Source: Roseburia sp. 1XD42-69
GTDB taxonomy: Bacteria; Bacillota; Clostridia; Lachnospirales; Lachnospiraceae
Length of the DNA: 32,601 bases
Assembly: GCF_003612565.1 (NCBI RefSeq)
Contig: NZ_RAZG01000047.1
Coordinates: 1 to 32,601, forward strand
Direction of reading: 5' to 3'
The first letter of the stretch is position 1. Each line of letters begins with the position of its first letter. The notes under the pieces were generated by a model, which worked only from the letters and a program-made list of their open reading frames with translations, was not told where the DNA came from and searched no databases. A program made the position numbers and the translations under genes. Below, in pieces: positions 8,113 through 16,488 of this stretch.

Positions 8113-9487
8113 CGCAATGATTCCTCCCTCCTGCGGTCTGTTTTTACTGGCTGTTTCTGCCGATTTGGACGCTGGTTTTCCATCGTGTCGTGGATTTGGT
8201 CTAAGCAGTTGTCGATATGGGCGGAGCGTTTTTCAATCCCGTCTGCATATTTCAGACGTTTTCTAAACTCCGTTATCCGCTCTGTCACGTCCTGCTTTTC
8301 GGCTCGGAGAGTTTCTTTTTCGGCTGGTGTGGCACGGCGTACCTTGTTCCGCAAGTGCTGGCGGTAGTCAATCAGTTTATTCATCTCGGTCTGGTTTTTC
8401 TCCCTGTCGGCGTGTAAGTCGGAGAGGGTGGAGATGTTATGCTTTGACATATACCTTACCTGTGCGGTAATCTCGTCCAGTTTCCGCAATTCTTCTTTCA
8501 TCAGCGGGCTTGTCGGTTTGTAGTCCGTGTCTTTGGGAAATACCCCCAACTGATAGCACCAGTAGTAATACAACGCTAAAATCCCTGTGGTTTTTTGATG
8601 CGGTTTCCATGCGTTTTTATACTGCTCTGGCATATGGGGAGAATAGGAAATCCTTGCTTTGTGGTTTCCATATCGGGAAGTCCCGCCTAAACATGACCGT
8701 ATGAAATCGGGTGTCAACCGCTCATCAAGCGTGTCTAACCTTGTGAAATGCTTGTACTGCGGCAGCTTCATTTTCCAATGGCTGCCCGAAAAATCAACCT
8801 CATATCCCTTGTCGGCAAGGTATTTCATCATGTGCTGTAAATCCCTGCTCCCGTTGATTGCCTCCCTTAAATCCTCCCGATAGACATTGTACCGTGTGGG
8901 TTTTCCGTTCTTTTCATCCAGATAAAGCGGTCTTGACGGTGCTTTCTTCGGGTTTTCAATTACCGACAAACTGTACTCTCGGCATAAGCGGTCGGACACT
9001 TCCCTTAACCGTTTCTGCTCCAATTTTGAGTAATTGTATTTGCTCCCATCCAGATAAGAAACGGAGTTAAAGCAGAAATGGTTGTGGAGATGTCCTTTGT
9101 CAAGGTGGGTGGCAACGATTATCTGGTATTTATCACCCCACATTTCCCTTGCTAGTTTCAATTCGATTTCGTGGCATTGTTCAGGCGTTACCTCGTCTGG
9201 CTTGAAACTCTGGTAACCATGCCAAGCGATATACCCGCCTGTCTTTTGGTACTGTTTCTCCGTTAAAATCATCTGCTGTAATGCTGTTTCTTTCAGACAG
9301 TTGACTGCGGAAACATACTCGCCCTCATTTGTTTTTAACGGATTCTTCACATAGGAGAACACGTCAAAGAAGTCCTGCATTTCCCGATTCGGCACGGTCT
9401 TTTCTGGATTTTCTATATAGTCAATTAAGTCATTTATGCTCCCCTTGGTGTTAGTACCTTGACATGCCATAGGCTCGTTACCGCCAT
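8109..9487 (-). CDS. Relaxase/mobilization nuclease, start region disrupted by a 14-nt insertion
   Basis: The protein nicks oriT and leads DNA transfer. The relaxase domain has Tyr in INDLIDYIENPEKT near the N-terminus. The metal-binding three-histidine motif is HLDKGHLHNHFCFNSV (about 120-135). A Lys/Arg-rich coiled C-terminus follows. An uninterrupted frame begins at ATG 9470 (MACQGTNTKG), but the conserved family start MAVTSLWHVKG lies at ATG 9487 in another frame. Removing 14 nt (9444-9457) joins the two into a 454-codon frame. Translation from 9470 keeps the tyrosine and histidines, so partial function is possible, but its ribosome binding site is poor. It lies immediately after mobC and before tnpW. 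Confidence 0.85.
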
Positions 9488-9488
9488 A

Positions 9489-9845
9489 TCAAACCGCCTC
9501 CTGTTCTGTCAATTCTTCTACGCTAAACCGTTGTGGGAGAGTTGATTTCTGTTGCAGTTCTAAGATAAAATCTTCAATCTCCATACAGATTTCGGCGGCG
9601 GTCGGATAGTAGGGAACACACTTTTTGAAAGCGTCATGCACCTCATAGAGCTTGTTTAACAGCTCCCAAAACTCGGCTTTAGGCTGTGGCTGCGGGGCGT
9701 TTTCTTTGCATAACTGGCGCATAAATTCTGCTGCGGACAGACCGCAAGCGGCGGCGCACTGCTTTAATTTTTCATGTTCTTCCTCGTTCAATCGGACGGT
9801 AATCGGGACATTCCGCACGTCCTTTTCTGGTTTTTCTCTGCTCAT
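9489..9845 (-). CDS. mobC: MobC-like relaxosome accessory protein
   Basis: This 118-residue protein has an N-terminal ribbon-helix-helix-like region: VPITVRLNEEEHEKLKQCAA then GLSAAEFMRQLC. This is the usual start of MobC proteins, which bind oriT and assist the relaxase. The start ATG at 9845 has GGAGG 9 nt upstream; an in-frame extension to 9923 has no such signal. The stop is 1 nt before the relaxase's ancestral ATG (9487), showing coupling. The hairpin-rich oriT candidate lies directly upstream. Confidence 0.85.
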   Translation of the reverse strand: MSREKPEKDVRNVPITVRLNEEEHEKLKQCAAACGLSAAEFMRQLCKENAPQPQPKAEFWELLNKLYEVHDAFKKCVPYYPTAAEICMEIEDFILELQQKSTLPQRFSVEELTEQEAV

Positions 9846-9910
9846 TTTTCTTATCCTCCAGTCTTGAATTTCATTTTTAACAGGGTATTCAGGGATGTTC
9901 CCTGAGTTAG

Positions 9911-10080
9911 TCCACGCCCACAAGCGGCGTGGATTTGGATTGTGGCTGACACAATCCGATGCTCGCTATCTCTGTGGACGCGTCGTCACAAGTTCCGTAT
10001 CGCTCATTTCCGTGCAGGCACGGAAAATCACTCACTCCACTGCTCCTCCTTCTCCCAAAAAGTCTAGCGACTTTTCGGGA
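9911..10080. other. Candidate origin of transfer: four strong inverted repeats
   Basis: Four stems follow one another just upstream of mobC. They are TCCACGCC/GGCGTGGA (9911-9933), GGATTGTG/CACAATCC (9937-9957), TTTCCGTGC/GCACGGAAA (10007-10026) and a 12-bp stem with one mismatch around AAAAGTC/GACTTTT (10053-10080). No gene crosses them. Tandem inverted repeats beside mobC and the relaxase are the usual setting of an oriT; the nick site cannot be named from sequence alone. Confidence 0.55.
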
Positions 10081-10196
10081 ACCATATTTCCTGTGCAGCG
10101 GCATTCTTAACGCCTGTCTTACCCTCCGAAAAGAAAATCCTATGTCCCTGCACCTCCGTTCTGGATTCGGTTTCTCTTGACTTTTGGATAAATGAA

Positions 10197-10353
10197 AAAG
10201 CCGCTACACGACATCACGAATGGCAGGAGTGATTTCTCCTGCTCGGATTCGCAATGCTATGTAACGGCTTTGGGATTCAAAACCTTGCTGCCATACGCCA
10301 GCCGAAAAGGTCAGCATACATTCGGCGGCGGTCAGCCTTGTCCATTGGCTGAC
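10197..10353. other. Further structured non-coding DNA or RNA upstream of mobC
   Basis: An extended stem opens with AAAGCCG-x-TAC (10197-10207) and closes with GTA-x-CGGCTTT (10261-10271). It encloses CGAAT/ATTCG and GCAGGAG/CTCCTGC (10223-10242, 6-nt loop). A second hairpin, GTCAGCC/GGCTGAC (10331-10353), follows. The nested pairing suggests a folded RNA or single-strand DNA structure. No known RNA family is recognised. Confidence 0.45.
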
Positions 10354-10562
10354 ATTCCATTCTTCCATCTATGTGCTATTTAATTTTCAATCTTCCAATT
10401 CTCTCACTGGTATTTCAGAATACCATAGCGGCTGCATCCATGTCAAGATTTTGGGCAAACTTTTTAGTATTCCCTGTGGACGGAAATTTTATTCACCTAT
10501 TTTGAAAATTGGGCAAGGTAATTTTATCCCTCACCCAATAGTCCATAAGAAAACAGAAATTA
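10354..10562. other. AT-rich spacer of the mobile island
   Basis: No gene with a ribosome binding site or family resemblance is seen. It is likely the upstream side of the mob operon and the tail of the next small gene. Confidence 0.3.
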
Positions 10563-10748
10563 TTAGATGCTTATAAAATCTTCCGCAACTTTTTCCGCAG
10601 ATGGTCTAACCTTGCATAGATAGCCCCTGTCGTCTGTGCGGATTTGTTCAATGATGGTCTCATGAACTCCATGCTCCCGCAATATTTTTTCCTCGGCTTC
10701 TTTCCAGATAAGCCATTTCCTGTTCTCCCGTCCGTTGTTGTATGCCAT
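10563..10748 (-). CDS. Truncated small element-encoded protein
   Basis: The 61-residue protein starts at ATG 10748, with GGAGGA about 9 nt upstream. It begins MAYNNGRENRKWLIWKEAEE and continues with GVHETIIEQIRTDDR. This resembles the start of small sigma-factor-like proteins common in clostridial conjugative elements. After TDDR the sequence changes character (GYLCKVRPSAEK), so the gene appears to have lost its original 3' end. Family assignment is from memory and tentative. Confidence 0.5.
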   Translation of the reverse strand: MAYNNGRENRKWLIWKEAEEKILREHGVHETIIEQIRTDDRGYLCKVRPSAEKVAEDFISI

Positions 10749-11333
10749 TCTTTTTTTCCTCCAATCTAAAATTTTTGAAAATACTAAAATCCAGATTGGA
10801 AGGGTGGGGAACGGCAGCCAACAGCAGAAACAGCCCTGCGGCACATTCCGATAAAAAACGACATAAGAAAAACCGCAAAGGCTCTGTGACCTCTACGGTT
10901 ATAGGAGATACATATTCTGTTAAGCGGAGATTCTACTTCTGGTTTCATGGTGAGAAGCAGCGTTGCATGGGCAGGGATTTTTTTAACTGGTTTCCTGCCG
11001 TTCCCCGATATGCTATGTATAAGTCAAATCTGCGTTGCATGAGCAGATAGATTACTGCCCGAAAAAAGAACATAAAAAATCTCTCCAACCTACAAAAACA
11101 GGTCTGGAGAGTGTCTGTTAAGTCTTTTTGAGCATAGCATAATCGCCCACCACACACCGTTTTTTTATATGGTGGGCGTTTGCCGTAAAACCTTATAAAA
11201 TAGAATAGAGCCAATAAACCTGTGATTGCTCACTTGTTCATCGGCTCTGCGTCTGTGCGTCGGGCTCTGTGATGATATATTGTCCTACCCGATAAATAGG
11301 GTTTTCATATCAATAGGATAAAATCATTTGTCT
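10749..11333. other. Intergenic remnant with two hairpins
   Basis: No credible gene is seen in this 585-bp stretch. It contains a terminator-like stem CTCTCCA/TGGAGAG (11081-11111) flanked by A-rich DNA. A second hairpin, CGCCCACCA/TGGTGGGCG (11144-11178), has a T-rich 17-nt loop. The rest looks like decayed element DNA; a sharp change to AT-rich sequence follows near 11330. Confidence 0.4.
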
Positions 11334-11804
11334 TTATCTTGGTTTTATCTCATAGTTTTTAAAAAACCACTTGACCAAAAGAATAGCGGCAATAGCTATC
11401 GATGGCAAACCCAACAGATTGTTAAAGTTTATTTCTGGAAAGAAATAATTCAAAACCATATTAAGCACAAAAAATGAACTGAAAGTTACAATCAAAATTT
11501 TCAATATAGAATTGTATTCTCCTTGTGCTTTTTCTTTTTTCGCCTGTAATTCCATAAGGTTTTCTTCTGCTCTTTTCTGATAATCCTCCATAATAATCCT
11601 TTCCCCGCTAAGCAGTTCATTTACAGTTATGCCCAGTATGTTGCACAAATCAAGCATTAGCGAAACATCTGGCATACTTTTTCCCGTTTCCCATTTTGAG
11701 ACTGCTCTATTGGTAATATTTAATTTTTCAGCCAACTGCATTTGCGTAAGCCCTTTTTCTTTTCGACAGGCTGATATAAATTTTCCTATCATTGCTTGTT
11801 CCAT
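11334..11804 (-). CDS. XRE-family regulator with membrane anchor
   Basis: The protein has 156 residues. An N-terminal HTH_3 domain (about 6-62) contains KEKGLTQMQLAEKLNITNRA, VSKWETGKSMPDVSLMLDLC and ITVNELLSGE. A short helical linker (about 70-98) and two membrane helices follow: LIVTFSSFFVLNMVLNYFF and LPSIAIAAILLVKWFF. Membrane-tied XRE regulators of this form are common in Firmicutes and often control a neighbouring stress or transport gene. Here no clear target is adjacent; the KTR/hydrolase genes lie upstream in the same direction. A GGAGG-type site precedes the ATG. DNA from here to about 14250 is more AT-rich than the flanks. Confidence 0.85.
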   Translation of the reverse strand: MEQAMIGKFISACRKEKGLTQMQLAEKLNITNRAVSKWETGKSMPDVSLMLDLCNILGITVNELLSGERIIMEDYQKRAEENLMELQAKKEKAQGEYNSILKILIVTFSSFFVLNMVLNYFFPEINFNNLLGLPSIAIAAILLVKWFFKNYEIKPR

Positions 11805-11987
11805 GTCCCACCTCCTGGCAAATATTTTACAAACTGAAAACGGATTATGAAACGAACTAACAGTCGATTGTATCTAATTCAACCAACAGTTGATTCGGCG
11901 ATTATCCGCTATTTCCCCTTGTTTATCTGTGGATTGGATTTTTATCGCAACAGTTCACCCACAAACTGTGATTCGTTGTTCTGTTGT

Positions 11988-12176
11988 TTAGCTCTGTGTT
12001 CTCGCTTCAAGCCCTTCAATAATCGTTACTTGTAAATCCTTTACTTCAATCAATGTTTCCCATTTGCACTTGGGACAGTAGAGAGGATAGTTTTTCAAAA
12101 CCGTATCCTCTCTGATTTTGACACTAGTTTTATTTCCGCAAACAGGACATAAAATCCATTCTGATTCTCGTTTCAT
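11988..12176 (-). CDS. Cysteine-rich KTR-type zinc-ribbon protein
   Basis: The 62-residue protein has two CxxC pairs, ILCPVCGNKT and LYCPKCKWE, with a KTSVKIREDT stretch between. This is the known cysteine-rich KTR domain form found in clostridial mobile elements, often near resistance genes. It probably binds zinc; the role is unknown. The start ATG at 12176 overlaps the hydrolase stop (ATGA), so the two are co-translated. Confidence 0.8.
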   Translation of the reverse strand: MKRESEWILCPVCGNKTSVKIREDTVLKNYPLYCPKCKWETLIEVKDLQVTIIEGLEARTQS

Positions 12177-12910
12177 AAGCACTCCAATATAAATTTTTCA
12201 AGCATTGGATTAAGTTGCTTGGCATTACGCATTGGAAAGCCGTGATTTGCTCCTTGTAATGTCATTGTCTGACAGCTTGGATTTTGAGCAAGTAATGTAA
12301 GAGAAGTTTTCATATCTCTGACTTCCTTACTCCCACAAATCGCCAACATAGGTATCGTTACTGCTTGATATTCAGGTAACTTTGATAAATCTAATGTATT
12401 GTAAAAGAATGAGCGATACACCAGCGGAGTAATCTGTTTTGAATATTCAGCCATATTATCGGCTTGTTTTTTTGTGTAGTTCCAATATTTTCCTTGAAAC
12501 TGCACCAACCACCTCCAATGCAGCATTTTTGCGGATAATCCCGCAAGAGAACCGTACATCCGAATTTTTTTCGGTTTAGGATTAATCCATGCGCTTAAAA
12601 ATACTGCAAAGTTAAATAATTCGGGTTGCTTACTGACAAGCATTATTGCAATTTGACCTCCAAGCGAATGACCGATTACACCGATTCGCTTTTTATGTAG
12701 GGATTTAATGAGCATAAAGAGTTCCTCTACGGTCTTTTCTGGCTCATAAATCTCAGTAGCCGCCTTTCCCGCACCTGCTAAGTGAGGTACAACAAGATGG
12801 TATTTATCAGAAAAGCAATACTGCCTACAAAATGTATCAAGCGCCCCCGCCCCATGCAGAAGCATGATAGTCGGATTTTCCTTGCTTCCATATTCATCAT
12901 AATACAGCAT
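12173..12910 (-). CDS. Alpha/beta hydrolase
   Basis: This 245-residue cytosolic protein carries the oxyanion-hole motif MLLHGAGALDTF near residue 20. The nucleophile elbow is GVIGHSLGGQIAIML (Ser about 93). The strand before the acid is PMLAICGSKEVRDMK, and the catalytic His is in GANHGFPMRN. All triad positions appear present. ATG 12910 is preceded by AAAGGA; earlier in-frame codons belong to the overlapping upstream pseudogene. It follows a TetR gene and a broken second hydrolase, so the unit may once have been a regulated pair of hydrolases. The substrate is unknown. Confidence 0.85.
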   Translation of the reverse strand: MLYYDEYGSKENPTIMLLHGAGALDTFCRQYCFSDKYHLVVPHLAGAGKAATEIYEPEKTVEELFMLIKSLHKKRIGVIGHSLGGQIAIMLVSKQPELFNFAVFLSAWINPKPKKIRMYGSLAGLSAKMLHWRWLVQFQGKYWNYTKKQADNMAEYSKQITPLVYRSFFYNTLDLSKLPEYQAVTIPMLAICGSKEVRDMKTSLTLLAQNPSCQTMTLQGANHGFPMRNAKQLNPMLEKFILECL

Positions 12911-13577
12911 AATTTTTCCTTTCTTTGTGAACAGTTTCAATAATAAATTTTTCTATTTCCTTATTTACTTGCTCCGGATTATCTCCATTGGCAAAATGCT
13001 TTGCCTGTTTTATAAAATGCAAAGGATAACCTGTTTGCTTTGCCCATTCTTTGCAATATGCCTTAACCTTGCCTGTGCTGTCTTTCTCATCCACCAATAT
13101 CAATATGGGGAACGAAAAATCAACATCTTTATTTTCTACAATAAAATATTCATAGGCAATCCGCATTTGCTGGATAATTTCTGCTTTAGACAGCGACTTT
13201 AACATAGACAACATTTTTTGATAGGAATAGCGGCTCTCTGATACTGATACTGACCATGCCATGCTCTTTCGTAAAAGATTTGTTGTTAGGCATTTTGCCA
13301 TAGGAACAACCTGCTTCAGCCACCACAAGTCTGATTTTGAGTAATATTTAAGTCCCAATGGCGTTGTATCTAACGCCACAAATCCTTTTACCATATCAGG
13401 ATACAAAGCAGCAAAATGTTAACTTGGATAGCCGCCCATAGACATACCCACTAAAAATGTTTTTTGAATGTTCTCTTTCTGCAATATGCTATGTAATATT
13501 TCTGCTGTATCTTGATAAGTGAATTTCTGATATGGTTTCGACAATCCATGCATAGGAACATCCCATAAGATTTTTGT
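12897..13577 (-). pseudogene. Second alpha/beta hydrolase, truncated and with a nonsense codon
   Basis: The frame opens right after the TetR stop, without a start codon: TKILWDVPMHGLSKPYQKFT. It has a nucleophile elbow VGMSMGGYPS, then an in-frame TAA (13419-13421) where a Gln codon would fit, then HFAALYPDMVKGFVALDTTP to the normal end FIIETVHKERKNYAVL. The catalytic His lies in KQAKHFANGD. About 40-50 N-terminal residues, including the oxyanion loop, are missing. A deletion fused it directly behind the TetR gene and a point mutation added the stop. It overlaps the intact hydrolase by 14 nt. Confidence 0.8.
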
Positions 13578-14189
13578 TCACACCTCCTGCGTATAAACCT
13601 TTTTCCAAAAATCAATTAAAACAATAATTTCTTTCTCAATTTCGTCTGGTATAATACAATTTGAACGATATTTTTTCAGCATATATCCATCGACAGCGTA
13701 AAAAATTTCATCATACATTGTTTTTAACTCAATATCTTTCCGAAAGTTTGATATTTCTATTTTCTCAAACACTATCATTTCACTTGCCTTGCTAACATCA
13801 TTAAAGTTTTCTTGAATGGACTTGTGTATTTCTGGAGCCGTTTCATAATATGCTCTTAGCGAAAAAGCATATAAATGCGGATAGTCACGCATAAGCGAAC
13901 ACTTTGATAATAGGCTTCTTTTCAGCATTTCAAAAAAATCATCTGTTTCCAAAGTTTTGTATTCTGTAACCGCTTTCCTTGTCATCTCAATAGCGTTCAT
14001 CCACAGGTACATATATAATTCCTTTTTGTTTGTAAAATAGTGAAAAAGCAATGCTTTTGAAATACCGCTCTCGTCTGCAATTTCCGACATTGGGGCTTTT
14101 TTGTAGCTGTTTTCTGAAAACACTTTGTAAGCAGCGTTTATAATACGCCGCTGTTTTTCTAATGGAAGTTTGAAAAACTTGTCATTCAT
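13578..14189 (-). CDS. TetR-family transcriptional regulator
   Basis: The protein has 203 residues. The N-terminal HTH (about 10-55) contains RRIINAAYKVFSENSYKKAP, MSEIADESGISKALLFHYF and TNKKELYMYLW, a canonical TetR domain; a ligand-binding helical domain follows. I chose ATG 14189, because AAGGAG is 7 nt upstream; the ATG at 14195 would lie almost on it. A 19-bp palindrome between the likely -10 and the start is a good operator for autoregulation. The adjacent hydrolases are the expected targets. It is probably cargo of the mobile island. Confidence 0.9.
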   Translation of the reverse strand: MNDKFFKLPLEKQRRIINAAYKVFSENSYKKAPMSEIADESGISKALLFHYFTNKKELYMYLWMNAIEMTRKAVTEYKTLETDDFFEMLKRSLLSKCSLMRDYPHLYAFSLRAYYETAPEIHKSIQENFNDVSKASEMIVFEKIEISNFRKDIELKTMYDEIFYAVDGYMLKKYRSNCIIPDEIEKEIIVLIDFWKKVYTQEV

Positions 14190-14202
14190 ATACATTCTCC
14201 TT

Positions 14203-14249
14203 ATTGACCGTAACGGTTAATGCAAGTATATTATATATCCGTTGACCGT
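14203..14249 (-). promoter_or_regulatory. TetR operator and promoter region
   Basis: ATTGACCGTAACGGTTAAT (14203-14221) is a near-perfect 19-bp palindrome with core ACCGT-A-ACGGT. The octamer TTGACCGT recurs at 14242-14249, 38 bp away. Between them the minus strand reads TATAATATACT, a good -10 region. A regulator bound at both sites would block the TetR gene's promoter. Confidence 0.65.
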
Positions 14250-14318
14250 TTTTGAGAAGACTATTGCTAAAATTATAAAGAAAAGCGACAGAGCTTTAAC
14301 CCTCTGCCGCCATGTTGC

Positions 14319-14690
14319 CTATATGAAAATAATTTCCTCGTTCACAATCTTCATTGCACAAGTCCGTATGTTATTGAGCCGTCCGACCCATTCTAAGGCG
14401 TTTTCAGCCTTTAGCTGTTCCGTAACGCCCTGCGCCTGCTTCATGCCCTCTATAAGCCGTTCAAAGCGTTCCTGCGCCTGCCTGTCAATATCGGCAAGAT
14501 AGGAATTGAGCCTGCCGCTTGTGAGAAGATTGGTGTATGTAACCTTTTGGTATTGCTTCAGATAGTCCATATGCCGCTGTCCCCATATGCCTATCGGCTG
14601 TTCTTCTTCATCTGGTAATCTTAAATCTGGAATAAGATACCCATTTTCTTCGTGGTATATGCCGCCTAACTGTTCAAATATTGATTTCAT
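14319..14690 (-). CDS. tnpV: TnpV transposon-encoded protein
   Basis: This 123-residue protein begins MKSIFEQLGGIYHEENGYLI and continues with PDLRLPDEEEQPIGIWGQRH and QYQKVTYTNLLTSGRLNSYL. It matches the TnpV family of Tn4451-type elements, whose exact role is unknown. ATG 14690 has AAGGAG 9 nt upstream. A second tnpV start lies just upstream as a stub, so the intact copy follows a broken one. It marks the right part of the mobile island. Confidence 0.85.
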   Translation of the reverse strand: MKSIFEQLGGIYHEENGYLIPDLRLPDEEEQPIGIWGQRHMDYLKQYQKVTYTNLLTSGRLNSYLADIDRQAQERFERLIEGMKQAQGVTEQLKAENALEWVGRLNNIRTCAMKIVNEEIIFI

Positions 14691-14775
14691 ATGCAAAAAC
14701 TCCTTTTCTGTATGGTTTGGTTTCTGCGGGGTATCTGCAAGCAATGTATCAGCAGGCTGTATGTATATACTGTCT

Positions 14776-14841
14776 TTAAGTTAAGTAATCCCCGTGCCTC
14801 TCGTATCTGCCGCCCAGTTCCTCAAATAATGATTTTGCCAT
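14776..14841 (-). pseudogene. tnpV: tnpV 5' stub (21 codons)
   Basis: ATG 14841, with GGAGGAG about 9 nt upstream, starts MAKSLFEELGGRYERHGDYL and then stops after one foreign codon. This is the N-terminus of a TnpV distinct from the intact copy (compare MKSIFEQLGGIYHEENGYLI). Both copies break or begin at nearly the same point, suggesting recombination between two related elements. Confidence 0.75.
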
Positions 14842-14953
14842 TTTCTGTCTCCTCCAAATAAGATATTCACTCCACTTTGTTGTGTCTGCTGTCTTAAACA
14901 CAATTTTGAGTTTTCTCCTTATCTAGTTTCATACTTGTACGAGATTGGGATGT

Positions 14954-14973
14954 TGAAATCAAAAAAGATTTCA
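14954..14973 (-). terminator. Hairpin directly after the CotH-like gene
   Basis: TGAAATC/GATTTCA with a loop of six A on the plus strand (T on the transcript side). It abuts the stop codon. It is a weak terminator by sequence, but its place at the operon end supports the role. Confidence 0.4.
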
Positions 14974-16478
14974 TCATAACCTGCTGTTTCCTTCCATCTT
15001 CTGCCCCAAACCCTTAGGCTTTCCCATCCTTTCTCCTCCCATGCCATGCTCCATGGAACCCATATCAGAAATATTCAAATCCCCCGGGTCAACTAATGTA
15101 CTGCTTTCCTGTGTGTCTTTTGAAGCCCCGATTGTTCCCGCAAGCTGGCCGCTGATACTTTCCATGCGGAGCAGGCAAAACTCACGGAGGGTGGAGACGC
15201 CTTTTTTATATTCCTCATAAGTACAGAATTTTGTAGGGTCCTTTTCCACATATGGATCAATCATTTCCGTTACATCCTCAAGCAGCTCTTCAAAATATCC
15301 GCTGTCATAATATTTGAGAATAAACTCGCGAAAATACTGGTGATACATTTCTGTATACTCCTCACTTGAAAAAATCCAGGCTAACATAGGCCTCTCTTCT
15401 ATCTCGCCACCGGAAACAGGGGAATCTATAGGATAATTTACAAGTTCAGCCGCACTGTCCATTGACTGGAATCCCCCAAAGGAAAGATTGTAATCCCAGG
15501 GAATCATCTGCATCTGCCCATCTTTTTCATAGAGATAATAATTGTGAATCATAGAGCCTGTGTAACTGTCAAAATTCAACAGGAAATTATGTACCACAAA
15601 GTAACGGATTACTGCCTCCATATCTATTGTCTGCCCTAGATTTTCACCGCTGCTTAGATTTTTTAAGGACTGAATAAGCCTTGTTTTATCACTGTGGGTA
15701 ATATCTGTCTTTGCATTGTCAAAGATATTAGAATAACTTTCTATTTTATCATCCACATATTTCAGCAGCACATCATCCCTGGCAGTCCCCATGCCGCCAT
15801 CCGGCCTGCCCCCTTCTTCTGCGCCGCCCGGCCTATGGTTTTCACCGCTTTCCTTTCCCCCGCCGATTTTCATGCTGTCAGGTTTATAAAGCTCACCGTA
15901 ATTGCTGCCGTAATTCCGTCTGAGAAAAGCTTCCTCCACGCCCTCCACCGCAAGATAAAGTCCCCAGTCCCGGCCGTTTACCGTAATGTAAACATAACTG
16001 CAAAGAGGGGACGCAGCCCCCATCTCCCTCATCATTTGATATGCCAGGTAATCTTTCATATAGGTGTTGTCCTGAATAATATTGTTCAGGCACAGCTTAT
16101 CTAAACCATAGTAGCTTTTTGTATCGTCATAATGGTCAAACTCAATTTTAAAACTGTACCGGTTATTTCCGTATGCTTCCACCTGGGTAAGGGAAGTGTT
16201 CCCTTTCCCCCGAATAGCCGCATTTTTGTAAACTTCATTGTCAATCAAAAGGCTGCAGACATAGTATTCTTCATTTTTGCAGTAAAATCTTCCCAGTCCT
16301 CCATAACAATGTCAATGGTGTGGACCTTAGAAGTATCAAAGAGTTTCGTTTCATATCCCATGGCTGCAAAAACTTTTTCCACCCCAAGATTTTCCCCCTT
16401 CATAAAAAGAAGGGTAAGAAAAAGGGTAAACATAAGAATGACGCAGCATATTTTATCAATAGATTTATGCGTAGACAT
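14974..16478 (-). pseudogene. CotH-like kinase family protein, frameshifted at an A5 run
   Basis: The N-terminal frame starts at ATG 16478 (GGGGGAG upstream). A membrane segment (CCVILMFTLFLTLLFM) acts as signal or anchor, then VHTIDIVMEDWEDFTAKM. The frame is lost at the T5 run 16274-16278. The next frame reads on as EEYYVCSLLIDNEVYKNAAI, then RGKGNTSL, KLCLNNIIQDNTYMKDYLAY and MIPWDYNLSFGG, all CotH hallmarks including the metal-binding Asp. One added A makes a single 502-codon frame. A Gly/Pro-rich insert lies mid-protein and a Met/Gly-rich tail ends it. CotH proteins phosphorylate surface or coat proteins; here it is the last gene of the VTC-DUF4956 operon. It may be inactive, rescued by -1 slippage, or a sequencing error. 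Confidence 0.82.
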
Positions 16479-16488
16479 AATCTCCCCC

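Noticed and set aside
10945-11214. An 89-codon minus-strand ORF
   Set aside because: It crosses both hairpins, has no ribosome binding site, and has an unlikely composition.
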